Shown here: in pieces, positions 7,002 through 15,264 of the stretch
Layout of the letters: every line of letters starts with the position of its first letter
How positions within the stretch are numbered: position 1 is the stretch's first letter
NCBI GenBank assembly: GCA_016212215.1
Contig: JACRGV010000106.1
Coordinates: 1-40,551, forward strand
Direction: 5' to 3'
Source of the DNA: Nitrospirota bacterium
GTDB lineage: Bacteria; Nitrospirota; 9FT-COMBO-42-15; HDB-SIOI813
Length of the DNA: 40,551 nt
Made by a program: the position numbers and the translations under genes
Notes under the pieces: generated by a model
Databases searched by the model: none
What the model saw: only the letters and a program-made list of their open reading frames with translations
Told to the model about the DNA's origin: nothing

Positions 7002-9611
7002 TCAGATCAATAACCACGCTAATAAGATCACAGGCAGCAATAAAACCCTTACTACAGCCTTTGCCCAAGGTCTTTGGGAAATCCAGTCAGCCGCGGGAGG
7101 AGAGAGCCGGTAATATGCGTCCACAAACCTCCGGCCTAAAAAACTCTGCATCAGCACATCATCACGAAAGTCCCGTAATATCCTGACATAAGGATGCAGG
7201 TACGAGCCGAAAGCTGCTGTAGCAATAAAACATCCGCCTCCACCACCGCCGCCGCTCTTTCCACCGCTGCCTGAGCCTGTATTATCTTTGGCGGCAGCCA
7301 GGGCAAGTCTTGTAGCAGGGTCCCCGAAGAATGTAAATACATCCAGGTTTTCCTCATATATTTCACCCTTTATAAATGGATTAACCTTTGCCGCAGTTGT
7401 TACTGACCCTAATATCTTATTCCCTTTCTCAAATATCCCTGAAAAGAGTTCCTTGCCGATTAACCTCTGCTCTGATGGATATGCAAATGCAGAGGGACTC
7501 CACATTGCAATCGCACCCTTGCTATCCTGCATCAGCATGGCCTCTGCAAGGGGAATAGAATATGTGATTTCGCTGCCGTCAGGAAGTTTAATGGGTACAC
7601 CCTCTGAAGGCTCTGCAAACAGCCCGTTAAGGCAGGCAAAGACGACAATAAAGGGATACATCCCCTGGTTCGATAGTCTGGATGCATCATCCGAAGTAAA
7701 CAGCTCCTGAATATCAGCGGTCACTGCCCACAGGTCAATACTACCGTGACCGAAAAAACTTGTTAGTGCTACCCCGTTATTCAATTGATTAATAAGGTCA
7801 GTCCTCGGCTGGGTCTTATCCATATATTGACTGGCGTATATCTTCGTGGTGGTGTAATCCGGCGGGATATTACCGATCCACTCATCAGAATTCTCATCAA
7901 ATCTTGGGTCCTGATCATTGGTTGCAAATAATGTGCGGCTTTTCCAACTGCCGTACCCGCTCGTCTCATAAGATAAAATCTTATTAACGACAGCCTTTAC
8001 TTCCTCCGGTGATTTAGCGGGTATCCTCCCGATAAACATATCAGGGAGAAGGTCATCGCCAGCCACTGTTACAAACCAGTTATCACTGGGCGTCTCTCCA
8101 ATCTCTGTGTCCACAAGAAAAGTTGGGACATAGTTGATCTGTTTTGTCACTATATAATCTTTAAGGTAGTCTTTATAATCTACATTAGCATCTCCAATAA
8201 GTACAACAAACTCAGGGGGATCACCTTTCCAATTTTCATAAGCATATTTCAGGAAATTCTTTATTGCCTCAGGCGTGAATATGCCGCCTGAAAATTCATT
8301 ATATATTTCCCTTGTTGTAACAACCTTTACCCTGTAGCCCTGCCCTTCCCTGTGGGAGGCAAGAGGGAGAACAGAATCTTTCAAATCCTCATGTGTAATT
8401 ATAATGTAATCTGCCCCGTTATCTGCTGATTTAAGAGATAATGGCTCAGTAAAAAAATCAAACTTGTTTTCTTTGATAACAGGGCGTGCTATAGCAAGAT
8501 ATGTTGCCTTCTCCGATATTACGTCAGAGAATTTTACTTTATTCCCTACTCCGCCGACTCCGGTGGATGAGGTAATTACGGGATTTTTAAGCCGCCTTAC
8601 GTTATAAGGGTCAGTTACATCAAAGACATTAATCAGCGGACTGCTGAAACCTGAAATAGAGAAATTCCGCTCACCCTGCCCCTCTGCTGTAAATTTAATG
8701 CGGTCTCCTTCTGCAATAAATTTCTTGAAATAATCTATCTCTATCCAGTTGACGAATATGCTGTCTACGGTTACATCCGGATTCTTGATCTCTTCAAAGG
8801 TTACTATATTATCTCCATCCTTTAACCGGCTTGCCGGTATATCATTGAATGTATAGGTAACCGGCTTTTGGCCATCCCATTGTACCTCACCAAGTTCATT
8901 CCCATTTAGACTGACCTTTGTTGTATGGTCAGAGGCGGCTGAATCATCCGTTCGCCCATGCAGATAAACCCTTACATCAGCAGACTTAGAGCTATCTAAG
9001 TTAGTAAGGTCCAACCCTTTTAATCCATGCGGCCGGCTTTGTCCTGCCTTAATCCTGTCTCCCCAGAACCAGTGGTCCAGTCCGGCACCATCAGGCATAC
9101 TCTCCCAGTAGAACCAGTTAGACTCCCAGTGGTTTGTATGCAGGTAGGACGTCTGCGTTTCACCTGAACCTGTAGAATCCCATTCGGTCATCCTGGCGGC
9201 AGGGTCAGAACTTATTTTAAGCCAGTAAATGTTTTCATCTGTATATTTATATTCTGCATCACCAGCCCTTATTGGTACAGCATAAAATTCTATGAAATCG
9301 CCTGCATCAAATGTCCCGTCTTCTTCGCCTTCCACATATACTGCAACATCCTTTTCCCTGTTATAAACATGAATCTGTGAGGGAACAATGTTCTTTGGAT
9401 TAATGCCGTTAGACTTGACATATTCAGCCCCAAGGTATTCATAGGTAATCCTGTATATACCCTCCTCAGTAACAGGTATCCTGAGGATGAAATCCTGAGC
9501 ATGGACTTCATCCGGAGAACTGATAAGGATTAATAAACACAGAATTATAGAAGAAGATAATAAAGGAAAGACTGCTTTAATATTATTAAAGCTCACATCA
9601 ATAAAACTCAC
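7002..9611 (-). CDS. Secreted gingipain-type C25 cysteine peptidase with CFI-box C-terminal anchor
   Basis: 869 residues. An N-terminal signal peptide (hydrophobic SSSIILCLLILISS, cut near VHA-Q) precedes a beta-rich N-terminal region. From residue ~395 a Peptidase_C25 domain follows (DYIIITHEDLKDSVLPLASH, PPEFVVLIGDANVDY) with the catalytic pair in FFGHGSIDLWA (His) and VVFACLNGLFAEP (Cys). The C-terminus has a Ser/Gly linker, then CFIATAAFGSYLHPYVRILR, the YYRLSPPAADWI block and a terminal hydrophobic helix (VVRVLLLPVILLAWLLI); this is the CFI-box C-terminal module seen on exported proteins. Its start overlaps the upstream gene's stop as ATGA, so the two are translationally coupled. Probably a surface-anchored peptidase; its substrate is unknown. 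Confidence 0.85.
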   Translation of the reverse strand: MSFIDVSFNNIKAVFPLLSSSIILCLLILISSPDEVHAQDFILRIPVTEEGIYRITYEYLGAEYVKSNGINPKNIVPSQIHVYNREKDVAVYVEGEEDGTFDAGDFIEFYAVPIRAGDAEYKYTDENIYWLKISSDPAARMTEWDSTGSGETQTSYLHTNHWESNWFYWESMPDGAGLDHWFWGDRIKAGQSRPHGLKGLDLTNLDSSKSADVRVYLHGRTDDSAASDHTTKVSLNGNELGEVQWDGQKPVTYTFNDIPASRLKDGDNIVTFEEIKNPDVTVDSIFVNWIEIDYFKKFIAEGDRIKFTAEGQGERNFSISGFSSPLINVFDVTDPYNVRRLKNPVITSSTGVGGVGNKVKFSDVISEKATYLAIARPVIKENKFDFFTEPLSLKSADNGADYIIITHEDLKDSVLPLASHREGQGYRVKVVTTREIYNEFSGGIFTPEAIKNFLKYAYENWKGDPPEFVVLIGDANVDYKDYLKDYIVTKQINYVPTFLVDTEIGETPSDNWFVTVAGDDLLPDMFIGRIPAKSPEEVKAVVNKILSYETSGYGSWKSRTLFATNDQDPRFDENSDEWIGNIPPDYTTTKIYASQYMDKTQPRTDLINQLNNGVALTSFFGHGSIDLWAVTADIQELFTSDDASRLSNQGMYPFIVVFACLNGLFAEPSEGVPIKLPDGSEITYSIPLAEAMLMQDSKGAIAMWSPSAFAYPSEQRLIGKELFSGIFEKGNKILGSVTTAAKVNPFIKGEIYEENLDVFTFFGDPATRLALAAAKDNTGSGSGGKSGGGGGGGCFIATAAFGSYLHPYVRILRDFRDDVLMQSFLGRRFVDAYYRLSPPAADWISQRPWAKAVVRVLLLPVILLAWLLI

Positions 9612-12370
9612 TTCACATTGTTGTTAAGACCTGGTTTTTCTGTTGATGAAATCTTAAAGATCATCCCCATCTCATGATCAGCCATTAACGGCTCAATCCG
9701 ATAATCATACTTAATCCCAGGCTTCACACTGTTATCAATATAAATATACTCATAAATATCCTGTTTGTTACTGCTGAAATTCGGTATCTCACCTGAAACT
9801 GGCTGATATTCTTTGCTGTTATTTTCAGCCCTGTTCAGAACAAAACCTTTCACCGGCCCTGCCCCTTTCCATGAAATTATCATACGCCCGGCATCCTCTT
9901 TTACATTAAATGAGGATACCGATGACTCTGTTAAGACAGAACCATTAATCCTGCTTATTGTAAGAAGGTTTCCCTTCTTATCTTCAATAGAGACCGACAG
10001 AGATGAATGAGCAGTATCAGTATTCGGATTGGGGGCATAAGCTATGTCCTGCCTATGACCGTCAACATGCGGTTTGCCGGCTGCGTTCATGCCTTCGGTG
10101 TTCACCTTATCCGCAGCCGCAGGCATTTCGATATTATTGTTTGCATCTGCAGGGATAAGAGTTTCAGTATTATTTGCCGGTACAGGCTTTTCTTGGTAAT
10201 CCTGAACAGCAATAGTTACCGTCTGACTGCGGGAATTTTCCGGGGCCTTGGCACTAACCTCAGTATTCGTTGAAATAACTTCCTCCGCCTTGCTTATTAC
10301 ATCAGCCTTCCCTTTCAATTCCGCAACATCAACTAAAACAGAAACAACATTATGAGCAGTTACAATCCCTTTGGCATCAATATCCTGCAGCTTGTAATAA
10401 TATTTTTTCCCTGCATCAACTCCATTATCTGTAAAGGCATACGATGCCTTCATACCGACACCGCCCCTGGTTGGAATCATACTCGGATTAATTTGTATAA
10501 ATTGACCATCAGCAGATTCACTCCTCAGGATATTAAACCCTTCATTGTCTGTCTCAGATGAAGTTGACCATGTCAGCACCACTCTCTCGCTGTTTGCCTT
10601 TGCAGACATTCCGGATATGGATACCGCTGTGGACCTCTGTTGTGCAACAATAAAAGGTGAAAACCCTCTTGTCCTGCCGCATATAATATTGGCAGTGGTA
10701 TCTACATTTGTAGTAATATCATCCCATTTAGTCAGATTATAATGGAGCAGTCTCAACCGGCTTTCCCATGTATATTTTGTCTGATCGTAAGGAAGACAAA
10801 CTGTTGCATAACCGGTAAATGCAACATTGGTAATAATATCATGGTAAACAGGGTTAGGGCCTTTGTCATATCCGGAAGGTACTTCCGGGCCTGTACTGTC
10901 AGTTATATCCGTAGTTGTACCGCTCATTGAGACCGAAGAAAAAGAGACCTTAGTTACGCCATCCGGTGTGTGTTCAGCAACTTCAACGTTCGCCCCGCAT
11001 GTTGTGTTGCCCCCCTGAAAGCCCTCATCAACGTTGCCGTCATGGTCATTGTCAATACCGTCACATTTCTCTAAATGCTCTGTTGGGTCAAAGCTATTTA
11101 TTATCTGACCATAAACATCATAGTCTGTGTTATTCCTGAAGTCCTGCCACACTGCAAAGAGATTCGTTCCATCAAAGGCAACACGCGGACGGGATTGGTC
11201 TCCGGATGCAGACGATACCTTAAATTTATATTCAAGCACAGCACCGGTCTTCTTTATGAACCTGCCATATATATCCCCAAGTGTTGTCCGATAACAAGAG
11301 GCGGCAGGACATTCATCCCATACTACAAAATAGCGGTCATCATTATCAAAGATTATATTTCCAGGCTTCTTATACCCTGCTCCTGTAGTGATCGCAAACG
11401 GACTGCCTATAAGTGCCCCTGTTACAGACAATCTCTGCCCATAAATATCCGTCTGTATCCCGCTGTTGTTATCCCGCCACACAACAAAGAAACGGGTACC
11501 ATCAAAGCCTATCATAGGGCTGTCTTCATTGTTTACTGATGAGGCTATTGGAAACTCCGTACCTGAAAGAGCGCCTGCAGACGTAACGAACCGGCCATAC
11601 ACATCCAAATTACCGTTTCTGTCATCCTCCCATACGACAAAGAAGTCTGAGCCATAAGCCTTGATCTCAGGACGCTGCTGATTACCCACAGAAGTGCTGA
11701 TAGGAATCTCACTACCGGCCAACGCACCGGATGGAGATACCATTTGACCGTATATGTCTGCGTCCACCCCATTCCGGTCATCCCACCAAATTATAAGATA
11801 ATTAACACCATTGAAGCCTATCACAGGTCTTAACTGCGAACCTGCGTTAGTAGTGATTGGAATCTCAGGCCCTATCAGTGAACCATTCTTTGAAAGAATC
11901 TGTCCATATATATCAGATGTGCCGGCCCTGTAATCGAACCAGACAACAAGATAGTTTGTTCCGTTAAAATATACTGCAGGACGGTACTTATTATAAAGCG
12001 AGGTGCTTATTGGAAAATTTGTTAATGACGGGACTCCTGATGTGGATACAAACCGCCCGTAAATATCAGATGCACTGCCATTATTATTCTCATAAGTAAC
12101 GAGATAATTTGACCCGTCAAAAGCAACCAGAGGCCCCTCCTCACTATTAAGTGAGTTATCAATAACAGCCTCTACGCCCAAAATCGTCCCATCAAATCCT
12201 GTCAGCGTCCCTTCAAACGACCCTAACAATTCTTCCTGACTACTGCTTGCAACAGCATGAGGAGGAACAGAAAATAATACTATCAATCCGATTAATAACA
12301 GAGGTAAAAACAACTTTGCACTAAATCCGGTTGAATCAGACTGATAACGAAGAGATACACCTTTGAACAT
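9608..12370 (-). CDS. Large exported repeat protein with MopE-like metal motif and FnIII-like domains
   Basis: 920 residues with a Sec signal peptide (FLPLLLIGLIVLFSVPPHAVA). Residues ~55-430 hold seven tandem ~55-residue repeats of the pattern P.VAFDG.NYLV.W.D.RNG..DIYG..VS..G.L, likely a beta-propeller. Around residue 440 is CDGIDNDHDGNVDEGFQGG, the DNDxDGxVDEG calcium-binding-like motif of MopE-type proteins. Near residues 590-680 an FnIII-like domain follows (RVVLTWSTSSETDNEGFNIL), then a low-complexity linker and a second such domain (GRMIISWKGAGPVKGFVLNR). The strong ribosome-binding site CAGGAGG precedes the ATG. It is the first gene of a coupled pair with the C25 peptidase. Confidence 0.8.
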   Translation of the reverse strand: MFKGVSLRYQSDSTGFSAKLFLPLLLIGLIVLFSVPPHAVASSSQEELLGSFEGTLTGFDGTILGVEAVIDNSLNSEEGPLVAFDGSNYLVTYENNNGSASDIYGRFVSTSGVPSLTNFPISTSLYNKYRPAVYFNGTNYLVVWFDYRAGTSDIYGQILSKNGSLIGPEIPITTNAGSQLRPVIGFNGVNYLIIWWDDRNGVDADIYGQMVSPSGALAGSEIPISTSVGNQQRPEIKAYGSDFFVVWEDDRNGNLDVYGRFVTSAGALSGTEFPIASSVNNEDSPMIGFDGTRFFVVWRDNNSGIQTDIYGQRLSVTGALIGSPFAITTGAGYKKPGNIIFDNDDRYFVVWDECPAASCYRTTLGDIYGRFIKKTGAVLEYKFKVSSASGDQSRPRVAFDGTNLFAVWQDFRNNTDYDVYGQIINSFDPTEHLEKCDGIDNDHDGNVDEGFQGGNTTCGANVEVAEHTPDGVTKVSFSSVSMSGTTTDITDSTGPEVPSGYDKGPNPVYHDIITNVAFTGYATVCLPYDQTKYTWESRLRLLHYNLTKWDDITTNVDTTANIICGRTRGFSPFIVAQQRSTAVSISGMSAKANSERVVLTWSTSSETDNEGFNILRSESADGQFIQINPSMIPTRGGVGMKASYAFTDNGVDAGKKYYYKLQDIDAKGIVTAHNVVSVLVDVAELKGKADVISKAEEVISTNTEVSAKAPENSRSQTVTIAVQDYQEKPVPANNTETLIPADANNNIEMPAAADKVNTEGMNAAGKPHVDGHRQDIAYAPNPNTDTAHSSLSVSIEDKKGNLLTISRINGSVLTESSVSSFNVKEDAGRMIISWKGAGPVKGFVLNRAENNSKEYQPVSGEIPNFSSNKQDIYEYIYIDNSVKPGIKYDYRIEPLMADHEMGMIFKISSTEKPGLNNNVK

Positions 12371-12649
12371 GAAAAGCCTCCTGTAAAAAAAGAATTAACA
12401 ATAGAAATCCACAAACTCAAGTCCGTATTTTTAAGTCCTTTCAAATAATATGCAAATTCAATACCTGATAAAATAATTTTAAATAATTTGTTATAACTAC
12501 TTGAAATCCTTAGTTTTATATGGCCACATTAGAAAATATAGAAGGAACCCGGCCGGCGTATATTTTTTATACAGATTGGCTACAAAAGTAACAATAGCGT
12601 GAATGTGGGAGTTTAAAAAACCGTATTGGTTTGATATTAACGGGAACGA
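12371..12649. other. AT-rich gap upstream of the surface-protein genes
   Basis: About 280 bp with no convincing gene. Apart from the ribosome-binding site of the 12370 gene I see AT-rich, promoter-like sequence, but no box clear enough to call. Confidence 0.5.
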
Positions 12650-12835
12650 TCAAGACACCTTCCCCTCCCCTTGCGAGCTGAGTATCCCGCACAATTCATC
12701 CATGCTATGAAACGCCTGTTTCTCCTCTGCCCCCACATGCTCCACTATCCCTACCACTTTCCGAATATCCTCTTCATCCCTGCGATAGATACGGACGATG
12801 TAATTGTCCACAATAAACGGTTTTTTATTTTTCAT
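12650..12835 (-). CDS. Small conserved protein of unknown function (KKPFIVDNYIVRIYRR type)
   Basis: About 61 residues from the preferred ATG at 12835 (MKNKKPFIVDNYIVRIYRRD, then IRKVVGIVEHVG, AFHSMDELCGIL); an upstream ATG at 12853 is less likely. The pattern (short beta strand, RIYRR, IVGIVE, central Phe, DEL..IL) resembles a widespread family of tiny soluble proteins of unknown function. It lies immediately downstream of the tandem 11-mer operator and TGATAAT box at 12844-12881. If that is its promoter, the transcript would start only a few bases before this ATG, so the mRNA may be almost leaderless. Confidence 0.6.
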   Translation of the reverse strand: MKNKKPFIVDNYIVRIYRRDEEDIRKVVGIVEHVGAEEKQAFHSMDELCGILSSQGEGKVS

Positions 12836-12843
12836 AAGAACTA

Positions 12844-12881
12844 TTATTATCATGGGGAGATAACGGATTGATAACGGATTG
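12844..12881 (-). promoter_or_regulatory. Candidate BTAD/SARP-type promoter, copy 1
   Basis: On the plus strand 12857-12881 contains two perfect tandem copies of GATAACGGATT (11-bp period, one helical turn). Read on the minus strand this is CAATCCGTTAT twice, followed after 6 nt by TGATAAT, a plausible -10 box. The same 25 bp is identical at 20497-20521 with the same box 7 nt downstream. Direct repeats at 11-bp spacing next to the -10 region are the known architecture of SARP/BTAD-activated promoters. A BTAD-gene relic lies just upstream, as the intact BTAD gene does for copy 2. Confidence 0.6.
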
Positions 12882-12921
12882 GGGGGGTATTTTGAAAATA
12901 TTTTGTTTTTAAAAGAAAGTT

Positions 12922-13099
12922 TTACCTTTTCAGGAGTAATTTATGGATGGCTTCAGTCTCTGCGGAGGGTTCTATGCCGAGGTGGGTAGATAGGAATGTT
13001 TTTAATCTTTTATACGCCCGTATTGCCTCAGTACGGCTGCCTGTGCGTTGCCGGCAGAGCATGAGGCGCTGGTATAGTCTCTCGGCAAGTTCATATGCC
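12922..13099 (-). pseudogene. Relic: C-terminal ~57 residues of a BTAD-family regulator
   Basis: The minus strand translates as ELAERLYQRLMLCRQRTGS, RTEAIRAYKRLKTFLSTHLG, IEPSAETEAIHKLLLKR and a TAA, colinear with the end of the intact regulator at 20602 (ELAEKLYQRLMLCLQRTGNS...LGIEPSRETAEIYKAILAG). Upstream the frame hits a stop, so only this fragment survives. The reading frame and many third positions are preserved, so decay is fairly recent or this part was under selection. Confidence 0.8.
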
Positions 13100-13170
13100 T
13101 ACATCCATTTAAAGATAACTTAAATTTCTCTCAAGTTTTTATTAAGATAAAAACATTCTGGGGGATGAAT

Positions 13171-13371
13171 ATGTCAAGAGTTGAACAAATTGAACATGAA
13201 ATTCAGAAGTTAAACCGTGAGGAGCTAACAAATTTCCGGAACTGGTTCCGTGAATACGATGCGGATGAGTGGGATCGACAGATTGAAGGTGATATTCATG
13301 CAGGAAAACTGGATAAGTTGGCAGAAAAAGCCCTTGCAGAACATAAAGCCGGAAGGACTAAACAGTTGTAG
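13171..13371 (+). CDS. Orphan type II antitoxin-like small protein
   Basis: 66 residues from ATG 13171, which has a GGGGG tract 6 nt upstream; the ATG at 13165 overlaps that site. The sequence (SRVEQIEHEIQKLNREELTN, NWFREYDADEWDRQIEGDI, HAGKLDKLAEKALAEHKAG) follows the common antitoxin pattern EIE..I..LP.EE...L..WL....DEWD.QIE.D...GKLD.LAE.AL.E...G, normally followed by a RelE/ParE-type toxin. No toxin frame follows, and a convergent DUF2283 gene begins within 20 bp. It sits inside the broken regulator copy. Confidence 0.65.
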   Translation: MSRVEQIEHEIQKLNREELTNFRNWFREYDADEWDRQIEGDIHAGKLDKLAEKALAEHKAGRTKQL

Positions 13372-13389
13372 CATCTTTTGACAACAGCT

Positions 13390-13629
13390 TTATCCTGATA
13401 CTTGTCTTTTACTCGCATGAAGGACTGTAATACCTACAATTTCCCCCTTTTCGTACCTTATAATAATATCATCATCAGTAAGCTCGCTATCATCCGCATG
13501 ACTCGGTTTCTTAAAGTTTAAATACAACACATCCGCCTCCTCATCATAACTGGACCAGATACGTTTAAATGGTATGTTCAAGAGTCCGGATGTAATGTTT
13601 AAAACCTCTCTGACGTCTACTGTGGCCAT
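13390..13629 (-). CDS. DUF2283 family small protein (antitoxin-like)
   Basis: 79 residues with the DUF2283 signature: IWSSYDEEADVLYLNFKKPS, a central acidic turn, DIIIRYEKGEIVGITVLHAS. These proteins are usually paired with a small upstream toxin-like gene. Here the start overlaps the end of a shortened partner (13617-13766) by 13 nt, and a strong site (AAGAGGAGAAAACT-ATG) precedes it. The role as antitoxin is inferred from family context only. Confidence 0.75.
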   Translation of the reverse strand: MATVDVREVLNITSGLLNIPFKRIWSSYDEEADVLYLNFKKPSHADDSELTDDDIIIRYEKGEIVGITVLHASKRQVSG

Positions 13630-13766
13630 AGTTTTCTCCTCTTCTGGATCTGTTTAATCCTCCTAAAATAATACCCGGCCATTTCAGAATGTTCTTCAGT
13701 AATATGAAGCCATCTATTTTCATTAAGCCTGATCGGCACACTATTTTTTGATTGTACTATATCCAT
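13617..13766 (-). pseudogene. Internally deleted toxin-like partner of DUF2283
   Basis: A 49-codon frame: MDIVQSKNSVPIRLNENRWL, HITEEHSEMAGYYF, then RRIKQIQKRRKLWPQ and TAG. The first part matches the N-terminus of the small toxin-like family that precedes DUF2283 (SKNGVPIRLTDERW.HI.E.H.EMAGYY). The last 15 residues look like that family's C-terminal end. The middle ~50 residues are missing, in frame. Upstream the same frame is coding-like for another ~45 codons (ECLVL-stop-NNHGEWNCTKSGKWFRSS) but is broken by a TAG. Confidence 0.5.
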
Positions 13767-13897
13767 AATATATTGAGCTTTCCTGTCTGAACCTGAAGAT
13801 CTGAACCACTTTCCTGACTTTGTACAATTCCATTCACCATGGTTATTCTATAATACCAGACATTCCAATGCAATAATCGAAATTAGATTATCAAATT

Positions 13898-13969
13898 CTA
13901 CCCCGCCAGGATGGCCTTAGAGATCGTCTCGGTCTCCCGTGAGGGTTCAATTCCGAGTGGGTAAAGAAT
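13898..13969 (-). pseudogene. Relic: last ~20 residues of another BTAD regulator copy
   Basis: The minus strand reads LGIEPSRETETISKAILAG and TAG, nearly identical in sequence and stop position to the end of the intact regulator (LGIEPSRETAEIYKAILAG). It differs from the relic at 12922, so it comes from a separate copy. Upstream of LG homology is lost. Confidence 0.75.
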
Positions 13970-14003
13970 ATTCCCTCCACATTGACGGGGTGGGGGTGAT
14001 TCT

Positions 14004-14099
14004 ATGGGGAACAGAATAATAACATTGGGAAAAGATATTAGGAAAAGACCTACAGATGCGGAACAATTGTTATGGATTCACTTGAGAATCAAACGGTAA
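14004..14099 (+). pseudogene. Truncated DUF559 (restriction-endonuclease-like) N-terminus
   Basis: A 31-codon frame (LGKDIRKRPTDAEQLLWIHL, RIKR, TAA) matches the opening of DUF559 proteins (ARELRKNPTDAEKLLWSHLR). The remaining ~80 residues of that very-short-patch-repair-like nuclease fold are absent, and GC-rich repeat sequence follows. Confidence 0.6.
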
Positions 14100-14114
14100 T
14101 AAGGGAGAACTGCT

Positions 14115-14385
14115 TATACCACCCTCCCCTTACCCCCTCCTACCTCCCCCTGCAAGTGGGGGAGAGATAAGGAAGTGGAATAATTATAGCCCTCCAGTCA
14201 AGGGAGGGGAAAGAGAAAATGTTATTCATTACGGAAGATGGTTTACCCACTTGAAATGAGAAAGAACCAAATAATTTTTTTCAGGATTTTTTTACCCCGG
14301 GCGACGTTACAACCGACGTTACAACCGATTTGACACCACGGATAAACTCTTCTATCATAATTTCCACAAGGTAAAGGATTGGACA
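14115..14385. repeat. GC-rich repeat remnants in a gene-free stretch
   Basis: 14117-14215 holds two palindromic modules (CTACCTCCCCCTGCAAGTGG and CCCTCCAGTCAAGGGAGGGG), variants of the CCCTCACCC payload seen at 32575-32710. Downstream to 14385 there is no gene; the tandem words GACGTTACAACC, CGACGTTACAACCGA occur at ~14303-14327. Confidence 0.6.
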
Positions 14386-14715
14386 ATGTCATTGATTGCA
14401 GTTTTACAGGAGAGAGAAAAAAGGCTTAAATGCTTACGAGAGGATGCCATAATCGAGGCTGAAAGGCTCGCATCCCTTTTAAGAAAAAAGTATGACTTCG
14501 ACGCTATTTATCTCATTGGCTCTGTTCTGACAGGAAGATTCAGGATTAACTCGGATATAGATATGGTTATAAAAGGCTTGAAGATAGAGGATTTCTTCAA
14601 GGCTTATGCCTTTATCATCAAAGAGGCCGGATACAGGGTTGATCTGAAACCTTTTGAAGACCTCTCAGAGGAATTTAAAAAAAGAATTTCAACTGAAGGG
14701 AAGCAGCTTGGATAA
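14386..14715 (+). CDS. MntA-type minimal nucleotidyltransferase (antitoxin-like)
   Basis: 109 residues with an N-terminal helix and the nucleotidyltransferase motif in the exact GS-X10-DXD form (GSVLTGRFRINSDID, Ser46 to Asp57/Asp59), preceded by FDAIYLIG. MntA antitoxins of this class neutralise HepT-family toxins, in characterised cases by transferring AMP groups to them. The stop overlaps the next frame: that gene can start at TTG 14708, inside this gene's last codons, so the pair is coupled. It lies inside the decayed regulator copy, consistent with arrival as a unit. Confidence 0.75.
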   Translation: MSLIAVLQEREKRLKCLREDAIIEAERLASLLRKKYDFDAIYLIGSVLTGRFRINSDIDMVIKGLKIEDFFKAYAFIIKEAGYRVDLKPFEDLSEEFKKRISTEGKQLG

Positions 14716-15184
14716 AGAGATTATAAGAAGTCTGATATCCGGCATTGAAAGAGAGTTAGAAAATCTCAATGAACATAAAAGAGAGTTAAAAGATATAGAT
14801 TCCTACAACTCGATCATCATCAGACGTTCAATCGGTTCAATCCTCCATGATTTTTACAACTGTTGTGAAAGGATATTCAAGAACGTAGCCATTGAGATAA
14901 ACGGCGGATATGAGGATAGTGATAAGTGGCATAAGGCCCTGTTATATAAAATGACCATGGCAATTAAGGACACCAGGCCGGCGGTTATTTCAGAAGAACT
15001 TGCCGCTGACCTCGACGAATTTCTCTCCTTCAGGCATGTTTTTAGAAACATCTACGGATTTGGGCTCAAAAGTGAAAGGATAGATTACCTCGCAAAGAAA
15101 TTCGATAAAGTTGTAGACCGGTTTATCGAAGAAACCACTAAATTCCTTGCCTTCCTGAATGAGGAACTCGTAGAAGAAGCATAG
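14708..15184 (+). CDS. HepT/HEPN-like protein paired with MntA-type gene, catalytic His replaced
   Basis: I start it at TTG 14708 (GAAGGGAAG upstream), giving 158 residues that begin DKEIIRSLISGIERELENLN; an upstream ATG at 14654 would overlap the partner by 62 nt. It is all-helical and the end resembles HEPN/HepT-like ribonuclease proteins (DLDEFLSFRHVFRNIYGFGL, ERI.YLAKKFDKVVDRFIEE). In many relatives the motif is FRH.FRHAYG with R-X4-H; here R109-X4 is followed by Asn114, so the catalytic His position appears substituted. It may be an inactive toxin, or belong to a subfamily using another His (H110). Confidence 0.65.
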   Translation: MDKEIIRSLISGIERELENLNEHKRELKDIDSYNSIIIRRSIGSILHDFYNCCERIFKNVAIEINGGYEDSDKWHKALLYKMTMAIKDTRPAVISEELAADLDEFLSFRHVFRNIYGFGLKSERIDYLAKKFDKVVDRFIEETTKFLAFLNEELVEEA

Positions 15185-15262
15185 ACAACATTAGCAGGCA
15201 TAGCCGTAATCCATGACTCCAGCACCTGATACCTTCACTGTGACAACAACAATTCTGAATAT
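15185..15262 (-). pseudogene. Relic: middle fragment of a BTAD/MalT-like regulator
   Basis: The minus strand reads SELLLSQ-stop-RYQVLESWITAMPAN, matching the intact regulator at ~22603-22680 (SELLLSQGRYNVLESWITSVPAE). The Gly codon has become TGA. Together with the C-terminal relic at 12922-13099 it suggests one regulator gene pulled apart by the toxin-antitoxin genes now lying between. Confidence 0.75.
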
Positions 15263-15264
15263 GC

